From Microbacterium ureisolvens (GTDB lineage Bacteria; Actinomycetota; Actinomycetes; Actinomycetales; Microbacteriaceae), in the NCBI RefSeq assembly GCF_019511645.1, contig NZ_JAEUAX010000007.1, forward strand, positions 1-64,000: a DNA stretch of 64,000 nt. The letters are read 5' to 3'. Each line of letters starts with the position of its first letter. Within the stretch, counting starts at the first letter, position 1. The notes below the pieces were generated by a model. The model saw only the letters and a program-made list of their open reading frames with translations, was not told the origin of the DNA and did no database searches. Below, piece by piece: positions 45,835-54,019 of the stretch. Position numbers and translations under genes: made by a program.

Positions 45835-47211
45835 ATGGAGGCGATCGTCGACGTCGACTACGTGGTCGTCGGGGCGGGGGCGATGGGGATGGCGTTCGTG
45901 GACGCCCTCACCGCTGCCGCCGACGACGTGTCCGTCGCGATCGTCGAGCGCCGCCATGGCGCCGGGGGCCACTGGCTCGACGCGTACGGGTTCGTGCGGC
46001 TGCACCAGGCCTCGGCGTTCTACGGCGTCGCCTCGACGCTGCTGGGCGGCGGCCGTCTGCAGGCCGAGGGCCCCGAGCGAGGGCTTCACGAGCGCGCGAG
46101 CGCTGCCGAGGTGTCGGAATACTATGCCCGCGTGCTTGCTCGGCTCGTGCGTTCGGGTCGTGTTGTCTTCCACGGCCGCACCGAGTATCTGGGTGAGCGC
46201 CGGTTCGTGTCGCTGCTGAGCGGCGCCCGCTTCCACGCTCCGCGAGCGCGCGTCGTCGACGCGCGCTACCTGTCGCCCGACATCCCGCTGCTCACTCCCC
46301 CGCCGTTCGCCGTCGAGGACGGAGCCCACGTCGTGGCCGTCAACGACCTCGTCCGCATCGCGGAGGCCCCCGGACACTACGTCATCGTGGGAGCCGGCAA
46401 GACGGCGACCGACACGTGCGTATGGCTGCTGCAGAACGGCGTCGCCCCGGACGCGATCACCTGGGTACGGCCTCGCGACCCGTGGCTGCTGAACCGCGCA
46501 GTCGTGCAGCCCGACCCCGCGATCTTCCTCGGCATGGCCGCCGATACGATGGCTGCCGCGGCCGCCGCGTCCGATGCCGACGACGTCTTCCTCCGCATGG
46601 AGGAGGCCGGGATCATGCTGCGTTTCGATCGGTCGGTCACGCCGACGATGGCCAAGACCCCCACCCTCGCCACGTGGGAGCTCGATCTCGTGCGCACGAT
46701 CGACGACGTGATCCGCCGCGGCCACGTGCAGTCCGTGGGTCGTGGACGCGTGACGTTCGCCGACGGCGACGTGCACGTGCCCGCCGATTCCCTCGTGGTG
46801 CACTGCGCCGCCGAAGGACTGAAGTACCCGGGCCTGAGGCCGATCTGGACCCCGGAGGCGATCACGCCGCAGCCCGTGCGGGTGGGCTTCCCCTGCTACG
46901 GCGCGGCGCTCACGGGCTACGTCGAGGCGACGCGCGACGACGACGCCGAGAAGAACCGTGTGTGCCGCCCGTCACCGTACTCGGACACCCCCGCCGACTG
47001 GGCGACGATGCAGACGATCGGCGGTGATGCGTCGCTCGCGATGTCGAGAGAAGCCGACCTGCGTGCCTGGTCGAACACCACATCGCTGAACCCCGCGCGC
47101 GTCCCGCCGGATCGGACGGACGACCCCGCCGTCCTCGCCGCCGCGGCCCGTTTCAAGGAGAACATCGGCGCGGGACGCGCGCGGCTGGCGGAATTCGCAG
47201 GGATCGCATAG
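45835..47211 (+). CDS. NAD(P)/FAD-binding oxidoreductase, substrate unknown
   Basis: A 458-residue flavoprotein. The FAD Rossmann motif GAGAMGMAFVDAL is at about 13-25, followed by the ERRHGAGGHW strand-end. A second nucleotide motif VGAGKTATDTCVWLL is at about 185-199, so the fold resembles flavin monooxygenases and related two-dinucleotide enzymes. The C-terminal third (with CRPSPYSDTPADWATMQTIG) has no family I recognise. ATG 45835 begins 4 codons before the Rossmann strand. It is divergent from the PAP2 gene; no pathway genes flank it. Confidence 0.85.
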   Translation: MEAIVDVDYVVVGAGAMGMAFVDALTAAADDVSVAIVERRHGAGGHWLDAYGFVRLHQASAFYGVASTLLGGGRLQAEGPERGLHERASAAEVSEYYARVLARLVRSGRVVFHGRTEYLGERRFVSLLSGARFHAPRARVVDARYLSPDIPLLTPPPFAVEDGAHVVAVNDLVRIAEAPGHYVIVGAGKTATDTCVWLLQNGVAPDAITWVRPRDPWLLNRAVVQPDPAIFLGMAADTMAAAAAASDADDVFLRMEEAGIMLRFDRSVTPTMAKTPTLATWELDLVRTIDDVIRRGHVQSVGRGRVTFADGDVHVPADSLVVHCAAEGLKYPGLRPIWTPEAITPQPVRVGFPCYGAALTGYVEATRDDDAEKNRVCRPSPYSDTPADWATMQTIGGDASLAMSREADLRAWSNTTSLNPARVPPDRTDDPAVLAAAARFKENIGAGRARLAEFAGIA

Positions 47212-47217
47212 CCGGTG

Positions 47218-47243
47218 GGACCGATCCGGCCCCGGATCAGTCC
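47218..47243. terminator. Hairpin between convergent genes
   Basis: A 12-base stem GGACCGATCCGG / CCGGATCAGTCC (one G-U pair) with a 2-base loop. It covers the stop codon of the gene at 47237-47803 and probably ends both transcripts. Confidence 0.55.
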
Positions 47244-47803
47244 CAGTCGAGGTACTCCTCGACGATCACCGCCGTCTCGACCGGGTGCGTGAGCGGGAAG
47301 AGATGACCGGCTCCGTCGAGGGTCTTTACGCTCGCGCGCTCGGGCGCTGTCGCCCGTAGGCGCTCGCCGGCTGCGGGCGGGGTCACCTCGTCGTCGGCGC
47401 CCTGCACGATCAGCACCGGGATCACCGGCGCGAGCGCGATGTCTTCGTCCTCCACCCCCAGCAGCAGCAGTCCGTTCACGCGCTCCGGGTGGCGGGCGAC
47501 GAGCGCGCGCGCGACCGTGCCACCGCGGCCGTGTCCGCCCACCCACGTGCGCTCGAGGCCCAGCTCGTCGATGACCGCGACGACGTCGTCGGCCTGATCG
47601 CCGGTCGAAGCCGCGTCGACGCTCGCACGGTAGCCGACGCGGATGATGTGGAATCCCGCCTCCTCGGCCAGGTAGTGCCCGACGACACCCAGGGCGTCCT
47701 GCCCGGGTTCCGCGATGAGCACGAGGCCGATCGGCCCGTCACCTTCCACGATGTAGGGGATCGCTCGTCCGTCGGGCTCGAAGATCTGCGTGGTGTCGGT
47801 CAT
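47237..47803 (-). CDS. Alpha/beta-hydrolase-fold protein lacking the serine nucleophile
   Basis: A 188-residue compact alpha/beta hydrolase fold. The oxyanion and core strands (LVLIAEPGQ), the acid residue region QGADDEVTPP and the catalytic-His region GAGHLFPLTHP are all there. At the nucleophile elbow the usual G-H-S-x-G reads G-H-G-R-G (about residue 94), encoded GGC, so the Ser is replaced by Gly. The gene is otherwise intact. It may be a binding or regulatory pseudoenzyme. GAAAGG lies 6 bases before ATG 47803. It follows ychF on the same strand with a 25-base gap. Confidence 0.85.
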   Translation of the reverse strand: MTDTTQIFEPDGRAIPYIVEGDGPIGLVLIAEPGQDALGVVGHYLAEEAGFHIIRVGYRASVDAASTGDQADDVVAVIDELGLERTWVGGHGRGGTVARALVARHPERVNGLLLLGVEDEDIALAPVIPVLIVQGADDEVTPPAAGERLRATAPERASVKTLDGAGHLFPLTHPVETAVIVEEYLDWD

Positions 47804-47828
47804 GGGAAGCCTTTCAGGGAAGCGATCG

Positions 47829-48902
47829 TCAGACGTTGAAGCGGAACTCGACGACGTCGCCGTCCTGCATGACGTAGTCCTTGCCCTCGAGGCGGGCCTT
47901 GCCCTTCGAACGGGCCTCCACCACCGAGCCGGTCTCGACGAGGTCCTCGAAGGAGATGACCTCCGCCTTGATGAAGCCCTTCTCGAAGTCGGTGTGGATG
48001 ACTCCCGCCGCCTGCGGAGCCTTCCAGCCCTTGCCGATCGTCCAGGCGCGGGCCTCCTTGGGACCCGCCGTGAGGTAGGTCTGCAGGCCCAGGGTGTCGA
48101 ATCCGATGCGTGCCAGCTGGTCGAGCCCCGACTCGTCCTGGCCCGTCGACGCGAGCAGCTCCGCCGCGTCCTCCGGGTCGAGGTCGATGAGCTCGGACTC
48201 GATCTTGGCGTCGAGGAACACCGCCTTTGCCGGAGCGACCAGAGCTTCGAGCGAGGCCTTCTTCGCAGCATCCGTCAAGACCGCCTCATCGACGTTGAAG
48301 ACGAAGATGAAGGGCTTGGCGGTCAGAAGGCCCAGCTCCTTGATCGGCGTGAGGTCGATGCCCGAGGCCGACAGCAGCACGCCCCGCTCGAGGGCGTCCT
48401 TCGCCTCGAGCGCCGCGGCGAGCACGGAGGGGTCGAGCTTCTTGCCCTTGACCTCCTTCTCATACCGCGTGATCGCCTTCTCGAGGGTCTCGAGGTCGGC
48501 GAGCTGCAGCTCGGCGTTGATGGTCTCCATGTCGCTCTGCGGGTCCACAGCGCCGTCGACGTGCACGACGTCGTCGTCGGCGAAGCCACGCACGACCTGG
48601 GCGATCGCATCGGCCTCGCGGATGTTGGCGAGGAACTTGTTGCCGAGTCCCTCCCCCTCGCTCGCGCCGCGGACGATGCCGGCGATGTCGACGAACGACA
48701 CGGCGGCCGGCAGGATCCGCTCGGAGTGGAAGATCTCAGCGAGCTTGTCCAGTCGCGGGTCGGGCAGGTTGACCACGCCGATGTTGGGCTCGATCGTCGC
48801 GAACGGGTAGTTCGCGGCGAGCACCTGGTTCTTGGTCAGGGCGTTGAAGAGGGTCGACTTGCCGACGTTCGGGAGACCGACGATTCCGATGGTGAGAGCC
48901 AC
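47829..48902 (-). CDS. ychF: Ribosome-associated ATPase YchF (OLA1 family)
   Basis: A 357-residue Obg-like P-loop NTPase that prefers ATP and is linked to translation and oxidative stress. G1 GLPNVGKST is near the N-terminus, G3 DIAGIVRGASEGEGLG follows, the NxxE-type G4 motif is FNVDEA, and the C-terminal TGS domain ends with DVVEFRFNV. I chose GTG 48902 because the sequence VALTIGIVG matches the usual family start. The -10 box TAGACT (48911-48916) leaves 8 bases to this GTG but only 2 to the upstream ATG 48908, which would then be outside the transcript. Confidence 0.95.
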   Translation of the reverse strand: MALTIGIVGLPNVGKSTLFNALTKNQVLAANYPFATIEPNIGVVNLPDPRLDKLAEIFHSERILPAAVSFVDIAGIVRGASEGEGLGNKFLANIREADAIAQVVRGFADDDVVHVDGAVDPQSDMETINAELQLADLETLEKAITRYEKEVKGKKLDPSVLAAALEAKDALERGVLLSASGIDLTPIKELGLLTAKPFIFVFNVDEAVLTDAAKKASLEALVAPAKAVFLDAKIESELIDLDPEDAAELLASTGQDESGLDQLARIGFDTLGLQTYLTAGPKEARAWTIGKGWKAPQAAGVIHTDFEKGFIKAEVISFEDLVETGSVVEARSKGKARLEGKDYVMQDGDVVEFRFNV

Positions 48903-48910
48903 GGGCATCC

Positions 48911-48916
48911 AGTCTA
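48911..48916 (-). promoter_or_regulatory. Leaderless -10 box for ychF
   Basis: TAGACT on the minus strand, 8 bases before GTG 48902. It decides against ATG 48908. Confidence 0.55.
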
Positions 48917-48926
48917 GATGGCGGCG

Positions 48927-48955
48927 TTGCCCGCACCGTCGCCCGGCGCGATACT
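48927..48955 (+). promoter_or_regulatory. Promoter of the methyltransferase gene
   Basis: TTGCCC (48927-48932) and GATACT (48950-48955) with exactly 17 bases between them; the -10 ends 6 bases before GTG 48962, so the mRNA is probably leaderless. Confidence 0.65.
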
Positions 48956-48961
48956 GAGCGC

Positions 48962-49618
48962 GTGGACGAGTGCTGTGCACCGCACGCGCCGCAGGGCTAC
49001 GACCGGGAGTTCAACGCCCGGTTCGCCCGCAGACTCGCGCGGCAGTATCGACGCGACGGCCTCACGCCGAGCGCGGCGCTGGTGCTCGACTTCGCGAGCT
49101 CGATCGGCCTGGCGGGCGCCTCCGTGCTCGAGATCGGCGGCGGGATCGGCGACATCCAGCTCGAGGCGCTCAAGCGGGGCGCCGCTCACACCACCAATGT
49201 CGAGCTCTCCGCCGCGTATGAGCCCGAGGCCGCCCGGCTTCTCGACGAGGCGGGCCTGCGTGATCGCGTGACGCGGATGCTGGGGGTCGACCTCGCAGGA
49301 ACGCCCGAGGCGGTCGAGCGTGCCGACATCGTCGTGCTGCACCGGGTGGTCTGCTGTTACCCCGACTACGAGCGCCTGCTGGGCGCCGCAGCCGGCCGCG
49401 CGAAGCGCGCCGTCGTGTTCAGCCACCCGCCGCGCACGCTCTTCGCCCGGTTCTCGGCGCGCGCGATCAACACGGTGTACGCGCTGACGGGCAACCCGTA
49501 TCGCGCGTACGCGCACACGCCGGAAGCGATGATCGCGGTGCTCAGTGGGCGCGGTCTCGAGCCTCGGTACCGCGAGGCCAGCGGCCCCTGGCGCGTCGTG
49601 GGCGCCGTCCGCACCTGA
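48962..49618 (+). CDS. Class I SAM-dependent methyltransferase
   Basis: A 218-residue Rossmann-fold methyltransferase. The SAM motif I is VLEIGGGIGDIQLEAL (about 55-70), and motif II-like NVELSAAYEPEA follows. HRVVCCYPDYERLLGAAA resembles the family that includes magnesium-protoporphyrin methyltransferases, but no tetrapyrrole gene is nearby, so the substrate is unknown. It has a Cys pair near the N-terminus (DECCAPH). It is divergent from ychF with 59 bases between starts. Confidence 0.87.
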   Translation: MDECCAPHAPQGYDREFNARFARRLARQYRRDGLTPSAALVLDFASSIGLAGASVLEIGGGIGDIQLEALKRGAAHTTNVELSAAYEPEAARLLDEAGLRDRVTRMLGVDLAGTPEAVERADIVVLHRVVCCYPDYERLLGAAAGRAKRAVVFSHPPRTLFARFSARAINTVYALTGNPYRAYAHTPEAMIAVLSGRGLEPRYREASGPWRVVGAVRT

Positions 49619-49640
49619 CCGACGGCCGGTTCGGGACTCT

Positions 49641-50399
49641 TCAGGGGCGGATGACGCGATACGCGTGCGTCACGTACGGGAGGTCGACGACCTCGGTCCC
49701 GTTGAGCTCGGTGATGCGGCGCTCGTCGAACAGGGCGCCGACGGCAGTCAGGATTCCCGCGCGGTCGGCCTCGGGTGCGGTGATGACATAGCTGCGAGAG
49801 GCCACCATGTCGAGCAGGGCCCCCCGCGTGAGGGAGCGGGTCCACGTCCACGACCGCTGTTCGAGCACGTCGAAGGGATCCGCCACCCGCGGCCCGTCGC
49901 CGACCAGCATCTCCTCCGCGTGGCTGCCGTGCATCGCCGCGGTGAGGCGCGCCACCCATGGATCGGATTCGTCGCGGATGTTCCAGACGAGCCCGAGGAC
50001 GCCGCCCCGACGGAGCGCTCGCCCGACCTCGGCGGAGGCGGCGACCGGGTCGACCCAGTGCCACGCCTGACCGAGCAGCACCGCGTCGACGGAAGCGTCG
50101 GGAAGAGGCATCCGTTCCGCCGTCCCCACGAAGGTGGGAACGCCGTGGACGTGCTCGCGGAGTGCGGCGAGCATGTCGGCGTCGGGGTCGATCGCGACGA
50201 CCTCGGCTCCCGCCTCGACGATGGTGCGGGTGAGCTTGCCCGTTCCCGCTCCCACGTCGGCGACGCGGACCGCGCGCCCGGGCTCGCGCACCGGAGCGAG
50301 CATCCAGTCCACGGCCTCGCGCGGATAGTCGGGCCGGCCCGACTCGTACGCGGCCGCGGCGGCCCCGAACGACAGCGACATCTCTTCGCGACTGGCCAT
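49641..50399 (-). CDS. Class I SAM-dependent methyltransferase (methyltransf_11 type)
   Basis: A 252-residue protein unlike the methyltransferase at 48962. The SAM motif I is VADVGAGTGKLTRTIVEAGA (about 45-64), with AIDPDADML as the acidic loop and QAWHWVDPVAASAEVGRALR as the post-I/II region. The N-terminal AAAAAYESGRPDYPREAVDWML is typical of this group. TAGGGT lies 6 bases before the ATG. Substrate unknown. Confidence 0.9.
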   Translation of the reverse strand: MASREEMSLSFGAAAAAYESGRPDYPREAVDWMLAPVREPGRAVRVADVGAGTGKLTRTIVEAGAEVVAIDPDADMLAALREHVHGVPTFVGTAERMPLPDASVDAVLLGQAWHWVDPVAASAEVGRALRRGGVLGLVWNIRDESDPWVARLTAAMHGSHAEEMLVGDGPRVADPFDVLEQRSWTWTRSLTRGALLDMVASRSYVITAPEADRAGILTAVGALFDERRITELNGTEVVDLPYVTHAYRVIRP

Positions 50400-50405
50400 G
50401 CTCCG

Positions 50406-50411
50406 ACCCTA
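50406..50411 (-). promoter_or_regulatory. Leaderless -10 box for the 49641-50399 gene
   Basis: TAGGGT on the minus strand, 6 bases before ATG 50399. Confidence 0.45.
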
Positions 50412-50475
50412 CGACGACCCTGCGCCCTCGGCGCGCCTTCCGTCCGCACCGGCGGCCGGGGGTGAGTCTGGGACT

Positions 50476-51078
50476 GTGCCTCTGGACTTCACCGCGATCG
50501 ACTTCGAAACGGCGAACTCCAGCAACGCCTCGGCCTGCGCGGTCGGACTCGTGCGGGTGCGGGACGGCCGGATCGTCGACAGGACGGGCTGGCTGATCCG
50601 GCCGCCCGCCGGGCACGACGTGTTCTTCGAGATCAACGTGCGCATCCACGGAATCCGGCCGGAAGACGTGGTCGATGCGGCCCCGTGGAGTCGCCAGCTC
50701 GCCGACATCGTCGCCTTCGCGGGCTCCGACGTCCTCGTCGCCCACAACGCCGGATTCGACATGGCCGTGCTCAAGCGCGCGTGCGACGCGACCGGCGACG
50801 AGTGCCCGCCCTACCGCTACGCCTGCAGCCTGCAGGTCGCGCGCAGGGTGTACAAGCTCGAGTCGTACCGGCTTCCGTTCGTCGCCGCGGAGGCCGGCTT
50901 CGCCGATTTCCCGCACCACAACGCCACCGCCGATGCGATGGCGTGCGCGCACGTCATGATCGATGCCGCGCGGCGCGTCGGCGCGGACGACATCGAGGCG
51001 CTCACCGACGCGGTGGGCGTCCGGGTGTCGCAGATCGCGGTGACCGAGACTCCCGCGGTGTCGTTCGCCGTCGCATAG
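50476..51078 (+). CDS. DEDDh 3'-5' exonuclease (DnaQ-like)
   Basis: A 200-residue exonuclease domain protein, probably acting on DNA ends or RNA. The DEDDh residues are visible: Asp and Glu in AIDFETAN (about 8-10), Asp in HNAGFDMAVL (about 95), and the final His and Asp in HHNATADAMACAHVM (about 153-158). No polymerase or BRCT domain is attached. GTG 50476 is chosen because the fold starts there, and GAGTCT lies 6 bases upstream; a longer frame from 50398 begins inside the promoter of the divergent gene. Confidence 0.9.
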   Translation: MPLDFTAIDFETANSSNASACAVGLVRVRDGRIVDRTGWLIRPPAGHDVFFEINVRIHGIRPEDVVDAAPWSRQLADIVAFAGSDVLVAHNAGFDMAVLKRACDATGDECPPYRYACSLQVARRVYKLESYRLPFVAAEAGFADFPHHNATADAMACAHVMIDAARRVGADDIEALTDAVGVRVSQIAVTETPAVSFAVA

Positions 51079-51142
51079 CGCGGAACCGGATGCCGCGGCC
51101 CGCCGCCGCGGGGATGTCCGAGGCATCCGGCACCCTGGAGCC

Positions 51143-52480
51143 ATGGACGCAGTCGTGATCAGTGTGGTGGTGATCGCCTGCGTGCTCGTGGGCGCGGTGG
51201 CGGGCTGGGCGGCGGGTCTGGCGCGCGGTGCGGCGCGCTCCGCGCGCGCGCACGCCGACCTCACCGCGCGACTCGCCGGTTCGGAGGCCGCGCGGCAGGG
51301 CGTGCAGGCGCAGCTCGAACACCAGCAGCTGCTCTACCGTGAGCTCGCGAATCAGGCACGCCACGACCAGGCGGCGCGAGAGGAGCGCGAGCGCCGGGAG
51401 CAATCGGTGCTGCGCGCACTCGCCCCCGTGCAGGAGACCCTGGCGGCGATGCATACGAAGGTGGACGACCTCGAGCGCGACCGCCATCTGCAGTTCGGCA
51501 CGCTCGCCGAGCAGCTGCGACGCGCACACGAGTCCGACGAGGCGCTCCGCGCGACCACCGAGTCGCTGGCGAGCGCCCTGCGCTCGGGCAGCACGCGGGG
51601 CGTGTGGGGCGAGACCCAGCTGCGACGCGTCGTCGAGGCCGCGGGACTCACGCGCCACGTCGACTTCGACCTGCAGGCCTCGATCACGTCGGACGCCGGC
51701 GCCGGGCGCCCCGACATGGTCATCCGCCTTCCCGGCGACAAGGCGATCGCGGTCGACGCCAAAGTGCCCCTCGACGCGTTCCTCGAGGCGAGCGCGATCC
51801 CGGTGACCGCCCAGGGCGCCGAGGCGGCGCGGCGGCGGGGCCTGCTCGACAAGCACGTCAGGGCGGTGCGGGCGCATGTGGACGCACTCGCACGCAAGAC
51901 GTACTGGGCCGGGCTGTCAGCGAGTCCCGAGTTCGTGGTCTGCTTCGTGCCGAGTGAGTCTCTGCTCGCGGCTGCGCTCGAAGAGGACCCCTCCTTGCTC
52001 GACTACGCCTTCGGCAAGCGCGTGGCGCTCGCCTCGCCGGTGAACCTCTGGGCGGTGCTCAAGACCGTCGCGTACACATGGACCCAGCAGGACGTCTCGC
52101 AAGAGGCCCGCGCCCTCTTCGACCTCGGCAACCAGCTCTACGAGCGGCTCGGCTCGCTGGCGTCTCACGCCGACGACCTCCGCCGGGCGATCGAGCGCAC
52201 GGTCGACAGCTACAACCGGTTCGCGGGCTCGCTCGAGACACGCGTGCTGGTGAGCGCCCGCAAGTTCCCCGGCATCGACGCGACCAAGCTCGACGCGGTG
52301 AACCAGCCGGCCGCGATCGAGAAGAGCCCGCGCCGCCTCACAGCGCCGGAGCTGCTCGAGGAGACGCTGCCCGGCCTGGAAGAGTCGCCCGCTCCCGGTG
52401 CCCTGAGCGACGCGGGGACCCTCACCGCGGCCGCGGAGCTCGGCGAAGTGCGCGCGCGTGTCGCGTCGCGAGACGAGTAA
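51143..52480 (+). CDS. rmuC: DNA recombination protein RmuC
   Basis: A 445-residue protein of the RmuC family, which limits inversion between short inverted repeats. One N-terminal membrane anchor (about 5-27) is followed by a coiled coil (about 30-135) and the RmuC nuclease-like core (about 150-370) with RGVWGETQLRRVVEAAGL, VIRLPGDKAIAVDAKVPLDAF and VNLWAVLKTVAYTW. The Asp and Lys of DAKVP match the PD-(D/E)XK-like core. GGAG is next to ATG 51143. Confidence 0.93.
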   Translation: MDAVVISVVVIACVLVGAVAGWAAGLARGAARSARAHADLTARLAGSEAARQGVQAQLEHQQLLYRELANQARHDQAAREERERREQSVLRALAPVQETLAAMHTKVDDLERDRHLQFGTLAEQLRRAHESDEALRATTESLASALRSGSTRGVWGETQLRRVVEAAGLTRHVDFDLQASITSDAGAGRPDMVIRLPGDKAIAVDAKVPLDAFLEASAIPVTAQGAEAARRRGLLDKHVRAVRAHVDALARKTYWAGLSASPEFVVCFVPSESLLAAALEEDPSLLDYAFGKRVALASPVNLWAVLKTVAYTWTQQDVSQEARALFDLGNQLYERLGSLASHADDLRRAIERTVDSYNRFAGSLETRVLVSARKFPGIDATKLDAVNQPAAIEKSPRRLTAPELLEETLPGLEESPAPGALSDAGTLTAAAELGEVRARVASRDE

Positions 52481-52483
52481 GGC

Positions 52484-52696
52484 TCAGGCGCCGCCGGGGA
52501 CGAAGCTCAGCAGCACGATGACCGCGGCGGAGACACCGACGAATGCGCCGATCATCCACCACGCGCTGACCTCGTGACCCTCGTCACGGCGCACGCGCAG
52601 CAGCACGTCGGGCCGGCGGGCCGGATCGATCGCGTTGGCGACCACCGCATGCGCGCCCGTCTGGGGCGACGACGGATCGGCTGAGTGCGCAGACAT
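52484..52696 (-). CDS. Small single-helix membrane protein
   Basis: A 70-residue protein opening MSAHSADPSSPQTGAHAVV, with one hydrophobic helix at the C-terminus (about 45-67) and a short tail. I recognise no family. GAGGAG lies 6 bases before ATG 52696, which decides against the start at 52744. Its stop is 3 bases from the rmuC stop, convergent, without a terminator between. Confidence 0.72.
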   Translation of the reverse strand: MSAHSADPSSPQTGAHAVVANAIDPARRPDVLLRVRRDEGHEVSAWWMIGAFVGVSAAVIVLLSFVPGGA

Positions 52697-52838
52697 CGTC
52701 AACTCCTCGAGTAGGAAACACGAACGTGTCTCCATCGACACCACAGAAGATTCTGCCAGAGTTCCCTCCGGGGCCGGTCACGAAACGGTCACGGCCGCGT
52801 CACGTGTCGCACCTGCCCCGCGCCCGCACGCGTGCCGG

Positions 52839-53828
52839 TCAGAGCCACTTCGACACGAGGTGCTCCGACGAGATCCGGCGCAGCGTGCCCGATGCACCCC
52901 GCAGCACGACGCTCTCCGTGTACACATACCCGCCCTCGCGGCGGACGCCCGCGACGAGCGCGCCGTCGGTGACTCCCGTGGCGACGAAGATCGTGTTGTT
53001 TCCCTTCACGAGGTCGTCGGCCTCGTACACGAAGCCGTCGAGCTTAAGGCCCGCGTCGATGCCGCGCTGCTTCTCGTCGTCGTCGCGCGGCCACAGGCGA
53101 CCCTGGATGTGGCCGCCGAGAGCCTTGATCGCGCACGCGGTCACGATCCCCTCGGGGCTGCCGCCGACCCCGACGCACATGTCGGTGCGGGCGTTGTGGC
53201 GCGCGGCGTTGATGCCGCCGGCGACATCGCCGTCGCTCATCAGACGCGTCCCGGCGCCCGCCTCGCGGATCTCCTCGATGAGACGCTCGTGGCGCGGGCG
53301 GTGCAGCACCGAGACGACGAGTTCGTCGACGGGCTTGTCCAGCGCCTTAGCGAGGCGGCGGATGTTCTCGCCGATCGGCAGGCGGATGTCGACCACGCCG
53401 ACGCCGGCAGGACCGGTGACGAGCTTGTCCATGTAGAAGACGCTGGAGGCGTCGAGCATCGTGCCGTGGTCGGAGACGGCGATCACCGACAGGGCGTTGT
53501 TGCGGCCGGCTGCGGTCAGCGACGTCCCGTCGATCGGGTCGACCGCGACGTCGGCCTGCGGTCCGCGTCCGTTGCCGACACGCTCGCCGTTGTAGAGCAT
53601 GGGGGCTTCGTCCTTCTCGCCCTCGCCGATGACGATGGTCCCGTCGAAGTTGACCGTGGTGAAGAATGCGCGCATCGCGTCGACCGCGGCCCCGTCCGCC
53701 GCTTCCTTGGCGCCGCGGCCGATGAACGGCACCGCGCGGATCGCCGCGGCTTCGGTGGCCCGCACGAGTTCGAGTGCGAGGTTGCGGTCGGGATGGAGGG
53801 GACTCATGTCCGCGGTCAGGCTCACCAT
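52839..53828 (-). CDS. glpX: Fructose-1,6-bisphosphatase class II
   Basis: A 329-residue gluconeogenic phosphatase that removes the 1-phosphate of fructose 1,6-bisphosphate. Metal-site motifs are visible: GEGEKDEAPMLYNGE (about 68-82) and VDPIDGTS (about 95-102), as in GlpX. The length is normal for actinobacterial GlpX, the only FBPase of many of these species. TAGGCT lies 6 bases before ATG 53828. It is divergent from the class II aldolase at 54020, and the two enzymes work on the same metabolite. Confidence 0.96.
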   Translation of the reverse strand: MVSLTADMSPLHPDRNLALELVRATEAAAIRAVPFIGRGAKEAADGAAVDAMRAFFTTVNFDGTIVIGEGEKDEAPMLYNGERVGNGRGPQADVAVDPIDGTSLTAAGRNNALSVIAVSDHGTMLDASSVFYMDKLVTGPAGVGVVDIRLPIGENIRRLAKALDKPVDELVVSVLHRPRHERLIEEIREAGAGTRLMSDGDVAGGINAARHNARTDMCVGVGGSPEGIVTACAIKALGGHIQGRLWPRDDDEKQRGIDAGLKLDGFVYEADDLVKGNNTIFVATGVTDGALVAGVRREGGYVYTESVVLRGASGTLRRISSEHLVSKWL

Positions 53829-53834
53829 GCGGTC

Positions 53835-53840
53835 AGCCTA
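53835..53840 (-). promoter_or_regulatory. Leaderless -10 box for glpX
   Basis: TAGGCT on the minus strand, 6 bases before ATG 53828. Confidence 0.55.
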
Positions 53841-53978
53841 TGCCAGCATGGCGCCCGATTCACGGGAATTTCACGCTGTGGGAACCGAAGGAATCGCGTT
53901 TCTTTCCGATGGTGCAGGGACGTGGGTTTCCCGAACGGCGCCTGGCCGCGGCATCCGTTCCCCCATCCGGCGCTTGGG

Positions 53979-53984
53979 TAGAGT
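53979..53984 (+). promoter_or_regulatory. Probable -10 box of fba
   Basis: TAGAGT, about 35 bases before ATG 54020, which has its own ribosome site (GGGAG). This gene therefore has a normal leader, unlike its divergent neighbour. Confidence 0.4.
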
Positions 53985-54019
53985 TTGCGGTGAAGCCCAC
54001 TCGATCAAAGGGAGCACTC

